Shown in pieces: positions 59,576-64,000 of a stretch of 64,000 nt of DNA. The stretch covers positions 1 to 64,000 of the forward strand of contig CALKAM010000032.1 of assembly GCA_937983105.1 (NCBI GenBank). Reading direction: 5' to 3'. The translations under genes were made by a program, and so were the position numbers. Within the stretch, counting starts at the first letter, position 1. The number at the start of each line of letters is the position of its first letter. Source of the DNA: Planifilum sp021793745. Lineage in GTDB: Bacteria > Bacillota > Bacilli > Thermoactinomycetales > DSM-44946. The notes beneath the pieces are model-generated. The model ran no database searches and was not told where the DNA came from. It saw nothing but the letters and a program-made list of their open reading frames with translations.

Positions 59576-60742
59576 ATGAAGCGATTGTTGGCGATCGTCG
59601 CCTCGCTGGCGCTGGCTCTTGTTCTAACACTCCCCCAGACAGTGGGTGCCGAAGCCGCCCCGGCGGACAAACCGGCCTACGCCCCCGACCAGGTGATCGT
59701 CAAATTTAAAGAGGGCACGTCAGCCCGGACCATGAAGGCCACTCACCAGGAAGAGCAGGCCAAACTCCTCTCCCGCAACGAAACCCTCGGCTTTGACGTG
59801 GTAAAGGTCGAGGACAAATCCGTGGAGCAAGCGGTTCAGGAGTATGAGAAGAATCCCGACGTGGAATACGCGGAACCCAACTATATCTACACCATTCAAT
59901 GGACGCCCAACGACCCCGATTTCTCCAGCCGACAATGGGGACCGCAAAAGGTGCAGGCTCCCGAAGCCTGGGATGTGACCCGGGGCAGCAGCAGTACCCG
60001 GATTGCCATTGTCGACACGGGGGTTCAATATGACCACCCCGATCTGGCGGGTAAAGTGGTCCGGGGATACGACTTTGTGGACGACGACTCGGACCCCTAT
60101 GACGGCAACGGTCACGGAACCCACTGCGCCGGAATCGCCGCCGCGGTCACCGACAACGGCCGGGGCATCGCCGGAATGGCTCCCAACGCCACCATCTATG
60201 CCGTCCGGGTATTGGATGACAACGGTTCCGGCACCCTGGACGATGTGGCCAACGGGATCATCCACGCCGCCGACAACGGCGCCGACGTGATCAGCCTCAG
60301 CCTGGGCGCTCCCGTCGGAGCCACGACCTTGAGGAATGCGGTCGACTACGCCTGGAACAGCGGATCCGTCGTGGTGGCTGCTGCCGGCAACAGCGGCACA
60401 TCCCTCCCCTCCTACCCGGCCTACTACGACAATGCCATCGCCGTTGCCGCCACCGACAGCAACGACAACAAAGCCTCCTTCTCCAACTACGGCAGCTGGG
60501 TGGATGTGGCCGCGCCGGGAGTGGACATCTACTCCACCTACACGGGCAGCAGCTATCGCAGCCTGTCCGGTACCTCGATGGCGACACCCCACGTGGCGGG
60601 GCTTGCAGGGCTTCTGGACGCCCAGGGGCGCAGCGCTTCGCAAATCCGGGCGGCCATCGAAAATACCGCGGACCCGATTTCCGGAACGGGTACCTACTGG
60701 AGCAAAGGACGGATCAACGCCTACAAAGCGGTCAACTACTGA
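59576..60742 (+). CDS. Secreted subtilase (thermitase-like S8 protease)
   Basis: A 388-residue protease. ATG at 59576 with AGAGGAGG upstream. Signal peptide ~1-24 (LALALVLTLPQTVGAEA), I9-like propeptide ~25-105 (DQVIVKFKEGTSA, NPDVEYAEPNY), then the catalytic domain with Asp147 (IAIVDTGVQYDHPDL), His180 (GNGHGTHCAGIAA) and Ser334 (LSGTSMATPHVAG). The calcium-binding N-terminal extension of thermitase is present (WTPNDPDFSSRQWG). The lone Cys in HGTHC is near the active site as in thermitase. Likely a heat-stable extracellular protease. Confidence 0.93.
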   Translation: MKRLLAIVASLALALVLTLPQTVGAEAAPADKPAYAPDQVIVKFKEGTSARTMKATHQEEQAKLLSRNETLGFDVVKVEDKSVEQAVQEYEKNPDVEYAEPNYIYTIQWTPNDPDFSSRQWGPQKVQAPEAWDVTRGSSSTRIAIVDTGVQYDHPDLAGKVVRGYDFVDDDSDPYDGNGHGTHCAGIAAAVTDNGRGIAGMAPNATIYAVRVLDDNGSGTLDDVANGIIHAADNGADVISLSLGAPVGATTLRNAVDYAWNSGSVVVAAAGNSGTSLPSYPAYYDNAIAVAATDSNDNKASFSNYGSWVDVAAPGVDIYSTYTGSSYRSLSGTSMATPHVAGLAGLLDAQGRSASQIRAAIENTADPISGTGTYWSKGRINAYKAVNY

Positions 60743-60746
60743 AGCA

Positions 60747-60782
60747 CGAGCGGAGGGCGGACATGATTCCGCCCTCCGCTCG
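60747..60782 (+). terminator. Terminator after intact subtilase
   Basis: CGAGCGGAGGGCGG-acatgatt-CCGCCCTCCGCTCG followed by TTTC. Confidence 0.82.
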
Positions 60783-60901
60783 TTTCGATGAGGCATCAGA
60801 AGATGAATGGATTTTCTGCGGGAGCGATGCCCTCCGCTTTTTTCGGCTCCCCCAGACAGCTCTTTCGATCCAGAAAGCTCCTTAACCTCAAAAGCCTGAG
60901 A

Positions 60902-61252
60902 TTACGCGCTTTGGCGCATGACTTGCGCGATGATCTCCTTTTCGATATCCTCATTCAAGCGTTTGACATAACCATAGAGTAAAAAATAATCGATAAAAAC
61001 CCAGATGCCAACGATCCAGATCAGAAGGAATCCAACATAGATGAACATTGTAATAATTCCGAGGAGGGTGAGCACCAACTGCGCGACGGCCGTTCCCGTC
61101 TTCCCCACATAAAACCGATGGGCACCAAAAATCCCCAGAAAGAAAGCAAACAGGTACGCCACTACCATCGACTTTTTCTTGAGTTCCATCTCACTTTGAA
61201 CCACCGCCAACTGCTCTTGGCTCAACTGCTGTTTCAGCGACAGATTGGACAT
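60902..61252 (-). CDS. TM2-domain membrane protein
   Basis: A 116-residue protein. ATG at 61252 with AGGAGGAAC upstream. After ~28 polar residues come TM2-type helices: VAYLFAFFLGIFGAHRFYVGKTGTAVAQLVL with the conserved GAHRFYVG, and FLLIWIVGIWVFIDYFLL with DYF. A short charged C-terminal tail follows (RLNEDIEKEIIAQ). Function of TM2 proteins is unknown. Stands alone between the subtilase and the oxidase-like gene. Confidence 0.82.
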   Translation of the reverse strand: MSNLSLKQQLSQEQLAVVQSEMELKKKSMVVAYLFAFFLGIFGAHRFYVGKTGTAVAQLVLTLLGIITMFIYVGFLLIWIVGIWVFIDYFLLYGYVKRLNEDIEKEIIAQVMRQSA

Positions 61253-61338
61253 TTACGTTCCTCCTGTAAGATTATGACGAATTCAGGTGTTTTCCAATTC
61301 ATTATAGATAAAACCCTCGACGAAAAACAAGCCATTTT

Positions 61339-62580
61339 TTAAAAAAGCAGGCTTTCCTTCAGTCCTCGGTGCCCCCCCCGGGCAAAGCTCCACCACATCA
61401 GAACGATCCCGAACAGGAGCATCAGGCTGGCCAACAGAAGCCCCTCCGGGGTGTAGGGGATCTGCGGCGCGCCGGTCCATTCCGCCAATCCCTGCAAAAA
61501 CAGCAGAACCTCCGTCAACAAAAACCCCCCGTAAAAGACGGTCAATCCATACCGAATCCGCCGGTCGGCCCTCCAGATGCCGGCCATCCCGTACTGGAGA
61601 AGGATGAACAGGCTGACAAATCCCAGCAGGACCAGATGCAGGTAACCGATCACCACGCTGCGGCTTTCGTAGATGCGTTCCGCCAAAGCCGGTACAAGGA
61701 GTCCCAGCTCCAGGAGGCTTTTGATCCCAAGCACCAGCATCGTCAAAAAGAGGCCGGCGGTGATCAGCCTGGGGTAATGCCTTTGCAGAGAGCGCCACCC
61801 TTCCTTGAAGGACCCCAATAGGAGAACGATGGCCAACAACTGGGCGACCCCCGCCGCAGCGGCCAGCCCTTCCGCAACCGGTCCCGGTTCCGCCCACAGG
61901 ATGGAGTGAAAATACCCTGGAAACAATGCGATCAGGTACATCCAGAACCCGATCTTCAGCTTTCTCTCATCCAGGGGGATCTCCCTCCGCCGAAGCAGGA
62001 GGACGAAGGTTCCGATCAAAAACAGCAGGAGCCATCCATTGTATTGGAAATGCAAATAAAAATAGATGGCCATGTCGTACCAGGCCGTTTCCTTTAATCC
62101 CCGGGCAGCGATGTAGGCGAGGGAATAAGGCCCGACGGAAGAGAGGACGAGGGCGACCAGGGAGCCGTAGATAAAACGGGCCCCGATTTCGGAAAAGGAA
62201 GGGTTTTGCCGGATCGTCCGATAGATGATAAAGGCGATCCAGTATTCCACAAAAATATGCAGCGTCGACGCGGCGATGGATATCGGTCCATAACCCTGAT
62301 ACAAAAAGGCGATCAACATCGCCAGGGAAATCCCGACCAGGGCCGAGGCCGCCACGGTGGCTTGCCTTTTTTGGCGCACGCGGGGTCCGTAAATGCGGAG
62401 AAAAAGGATGAAGCAGCCAAAAAACGCCCAACCCAGAAGAGCAAAGTGGGAATGGGCGTGGAGCACATGGGGATAAGGGACGAAGGATACAGGAGCAAAG
62501 GGGAAAGCGCGCATCCAAACCCCGGATACAGCCACCAACGCAAAAAACAGGTAGGAAAGATGGACAAAGCTCCTCGGCAC
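61339..62580 (-). CDS. Heme-copper-oxidase-like membrane protein
   Basis: A 413-residue protein of ~12 helices. I start at the GTG 62578-62580 (VPRSFVHLSYLFFALV) with GGGGG upstream; the longer frame reads into a region without a site. Histidines lie in HVLHAHSHFALLGWAFFGC, STLHIFVEYWIAFIIYR, YLHFQYNGWLLLFLIG and GYFHSILWAEP, and later VVIGYLHLVLLGFVSLF. This resembles the reduced subunit-I-like proteins related to cbb3 oxidases and NorB. A copper-site His pair is not obvious, so it may be a heme protein with another role, for example NO handling. Confidence 0.65.
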   Translation of the reverse strand: MPRSFVHLSYLFFALVAVSGVWMRAFPFAPVSFVPYPHVLHAHSHFALLGWAFFGCFILFLRIYGPRVRQKRQATVAASALVGISLAMLIAFLYQGYGPISIAASTLHIFVEYWIAFIIYRTIRQNPSFSEIGARFIYGSLVALVLSSVGPYSLAYIAARGLKETAWYDMAIYFYLHFQYNGWLLLFLIGTFVLLLRRREIPLDERKLKIGFWMYLIALFPGYFHSILWAEPGPVAEGLAAAAGVAQLLAIVLLLGSFKEGWRSLQRHYPRLITAGLFLTMLVLGIKSLLELGLLVPALAERIYESRSVVIGYLHLVLLGFVSLFILLQYGMAGIWRADRRIRYGLTVFYGGFLLTEVLLFLQGLAEWTGAPQIPYTPEGLLLASLMLLFGIVLMWWSFARGGHRGLKESLLF

Positions 62581-62740
62581 GATGAACAAGCCCCCTTTCC
62601 CGGATCCTTCGCTTCCATCATGCTCCTTCAGGGCGAAAGAATCAACCGCCGGAGGAGAAGCGCCACAAAAACGTAAAGAAAAAAATTGGCGCCGAAACGA
62701 CGCCCATCTCGAACCACCATCGGTTTGTCTGTCCCCGCAC

Positions 62741-63103
62741 CTACATCCGGCAGTAGAGGCGGAATTTCTCCGAGCACCGCGCCCGGATATGTTCGTTGAG
62801 AAAGGGATAGTGAAAATCGTTGTCCCCGATGCGGACAACCACTTCGCAGGTATCTTCCTTCTGCTCGATGTTGACGATCTTCACATCCGTAGAATTCAAC
62901 TTTTTCCGGATATCCTGCAGTTGCTGATTCACCTTATCCAGAGCGCGCAGATACATCAGATGAATCGGTTCGCGAAGAAGCAGATTCACCTCGGACAAGG
63001 CCGATATGTCGTGACGGATCGCCTTCTTGAGGGTCTCCATCGAAACCAGTTCCTCAATCCAATCCATGATCTCCGAAAAGGAGTTGATGGCCTTTCTCGC
63101 CAC
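62741..63103 (-). CDS. Hypothetical protein, helical N-terminus
   Basis: A 120-residue soluble protein; GTG at 63103 with GGAGGAG upstream. The first ~70 residues look helical with charged/hydrophobic repeats (MDWIEELVSMETLKKAIRHD, YLRALDKVNQQLQDIRKKL); the second half has strands (VKIVNIEQ, CEVVVRIGDNDFHYPF). It lies 23 bases after the HPr gene and is probably co-transcribed. I recognise no family. Confidence 0.68.
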   Translation of the reverse strand: MARKAINSFSEIMDWIEELVSMETLKKAIRHDISALSEVNLLLREPIHLMYLRALDKVNQQLQDIRKKLNSTDVKIVNIEQKEDTCEVVVRIGDNDFHYPFLNEHIRARCSEKFRLYCRM

Positions 63104-63126
63104 TTCCGGCTCTCCTCCAGCTTTCT

Positions 63127-63387
63127 TTAAGCCTCTTCTTTGCTGACCATTTCCGCGAGGGCCTCCACCGCTTTTTCGGCATCAGGACCGTCTGCAGAGA
63201 TGACGATCTCCGTTCCCTTGGCCACGGCAAGGCTCATGATTCCCATGATGCTCTTGGCGTTAACCTTCTTCTCTTCCTTCTGGACGAAAATTTCCGAAGT
63301 GTACTTGTTCGCTTCCTGAACGAACAGGGCGGCCGGACGGGCATGGAGACCGGTTTGCAGGTTGACGACAACGCGTTTTTCTACCAT
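63127..63387 (-). CDS. HPr-family phosphocarrier with His15 and Ser46
   Basis: An 86-residue HPr-fold protein downstream of whiA, the crh position in Bacillus. ATG at 63385-63387 chosen (GAGGGGG upstream). Both phosphorylation sites are present: His15 in TGLHARPAALFVQEA (EI-dependent) and Ser46 in NAKSIMGIMSLA (HPr kinase). Crh of Bacillus has Gln15 and cannot take part in sugar transport, so this protein may act as both HPr and catabolite co-repressor. Which role dominates cannot be told. Confidence 0.9.
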   Translation of the reverse strand: MVEKRVVVNLQTGLHARPAALFVQEANKYTSEIFVQKEEKKVNAKSIMGIMSLAVAKGTEIVISADGPDAEKAVEALAEMVSKEEA

Positions 63388-63456
63388 TTCGTTTTCCCCC
63401 TCTTGGCATGTTTGCAAATCAATGATGTGGAACCCGGTGGAGTAAAAGCCGGGTGA

Positions 63457-64000
63457 TTAACCCTCCGTATGGCGCCGCAGCTGGTTAGCAATTTCATCCA
63501 GCTTGCGCAGGCGGTGATTGACCGCCGATTTGCTCACCTTTCCGCCGGGAAGCATCTGTCCCAACTCCGTCAAGGTGATCTCGGGATACTTCAACCGCAC
63601 CTCGGCGACCTCCCGCAACCGAGCGGGCAATTGATCCAACCCCAGTTCCCGTTCGATCAGCCGGATGTTTTCAATCTGGCGCATCGCCGCCTGGATCGTT
63701 TTGTTCAAATTGGCCGTTTCGCAGTTGACGAGGCGGTTGACCGAGTTGCGCATATCCTTCATGATCCGGACATCTTCGAAATGGAGCAGCGATTGATGGG
63801 CGCCGATGATGCTGAGAAACTCCCCGATCTTGTCCCCTTCCTTAATATAAACCACATATCCCTTTTTTCTTTCGATCACTTTGGCGTGAAGGTGAAACCG
63901 GTTCATCAGGCGGCAGATGGCCGCGGCGTGGTCCTGGTAAGTGGTGACGATCTCCAGATGATAGGAGCCGCTGTCGGGATTGTTCACGGAACCGCTGGCC
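63457..64000 (-). CDS. whiA: WhiA sporulation/division regulator (C-terminal part)
   Basis: The C-terminal ~181 codons are inside the window and the gene runs on past 64000. The LAGLIDADG-like part shows YHLEIVTTYQDHAAAICRLM and YVVYIKEGDKIGEFLSIIGA; the C-terminal HTH is LTELGQMLPGGKVSKSAVNHRLRKL, as in Bacillus WhiA (YvcL). In Bacillus it sits in yvcJ-yvcK-whiA-crh and binds DNA to affect division. Followed by the HPr gene at ~70 bases. Confidence 0.94.
   Translation of the reverse strand, partial: ASGSVNNPDSGSYHLEIVTTYQDHAAAICRLMNRFHLHAKVIERKKGYVVYIKEGDKIGEFLSIIGAHQSLLHFEDVRIMKDMRNSVNRLVNCETANLNKTIQAAMRQIENIRLIERELGLDQLPARLREVAEVRLKYPEITLTELGQMLPGGKVSKSAVNHRLRKLDEIANQLRRHTEG

Noticed and set aside
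1..64000. CRISPR arrays, insertion sequences or prophage genes
   Set aside because: No regularly spaced repeats, transposase motifs or phage structural genes were seen on either strand.

Overview
The window looks like the chromosome of a GC-rich, endospore-forming, probably thermophilic member of the Bacillota, most likely near Thermoactinomycetaceae (Planifilum-like). The evidence is mixed: Bacillales-type synteny (whiA-HPr; cggR-gapA-pgk-tpiA-gpmI-eno; secG-est-rnr-smpB-ssrA; clpP), a spore photoproduct lyase, thermitase-like subtilases, strong Shine-Dalgarno sequences with many GTG/TTG starts, and sigma-A promoters with 17-base spacers. The exact taxon is an inference.

Layout. 1-15.3 kb is an accessory region. 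It holds the start of an SNF2-type helicase, a catabolic locus (GntR regulator, C26 amidohydrolase, small membrane protein and TRAP permease, divergent from an AtuA-like protein and a DUF4387 protein), a SAVED-domain remnant, a membrane protein with a possible pseudokinase domain, an EVE protein, a flavin acyl-CoA-dehydrogenase-like enzyme and a large DUF4011-helicase-nuclease. Several of these belong to families often found in defence islands. 15.3-21.9 kb holds small membrane proteins, a phasin-like/UbiB pair, tRNA-Ala, a frameshifted splB, and a tandem-PII protein coupled to two DUF1538 membrane proteins. 21.9-31.6 kb holds sugar modules: an amino-sugar/tagatose-type operon with its GntR regulator, an enoyl-CoA hydratase, a Nif3-like protein, and a sugar ABC transporter with an FCD-type GntR regulator.

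32-46 kb is conserved core: tRNA-Thr and tmRNA on one transcript, smpB, rnr, esterase, secG, and the lower glycolytic operon under CggR with a recognisable operator and promoter, then sigma-54. 46-49 kb has tRNA-Arg, clpP and a fructose PTS IIBC. 48.7-57.3 kb is a denitrification/anaerobic cluster: radical SAM protein, two Crp/Fnr regulators (one with a C-terminal cysteine cluster), YwiC, hemerythrin, LpdD-like protein, quinol NO reductase and Cu nitrite reductase. TGTGA-N6-TCACA boxes lie in several intergenic regions, four of them at or within one base of -41.5 from a possible promoter. 57.5-60.8 kb carries two paralogous subtilases, one broken by an extra A in an A7 tract. The end of the window has a TM2 protein, a heme-copper-oxidase-like membrane protein, an unknown protein, an HPr with both His15 and Ser46, and the 3' part of whiA.

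The genes that work together most clearly are the glycolytic operon with its regulator, the trans-translation set (tmRNA, SmpB, RNase R), and the Fnr-controlled NO/nitrite respiration cluster. The least described assemblies are the TRAP/AtuA/DUF4387 locus, the PII-DUF1538 operon and the LpdD-like gene inside the denitrification cluster.
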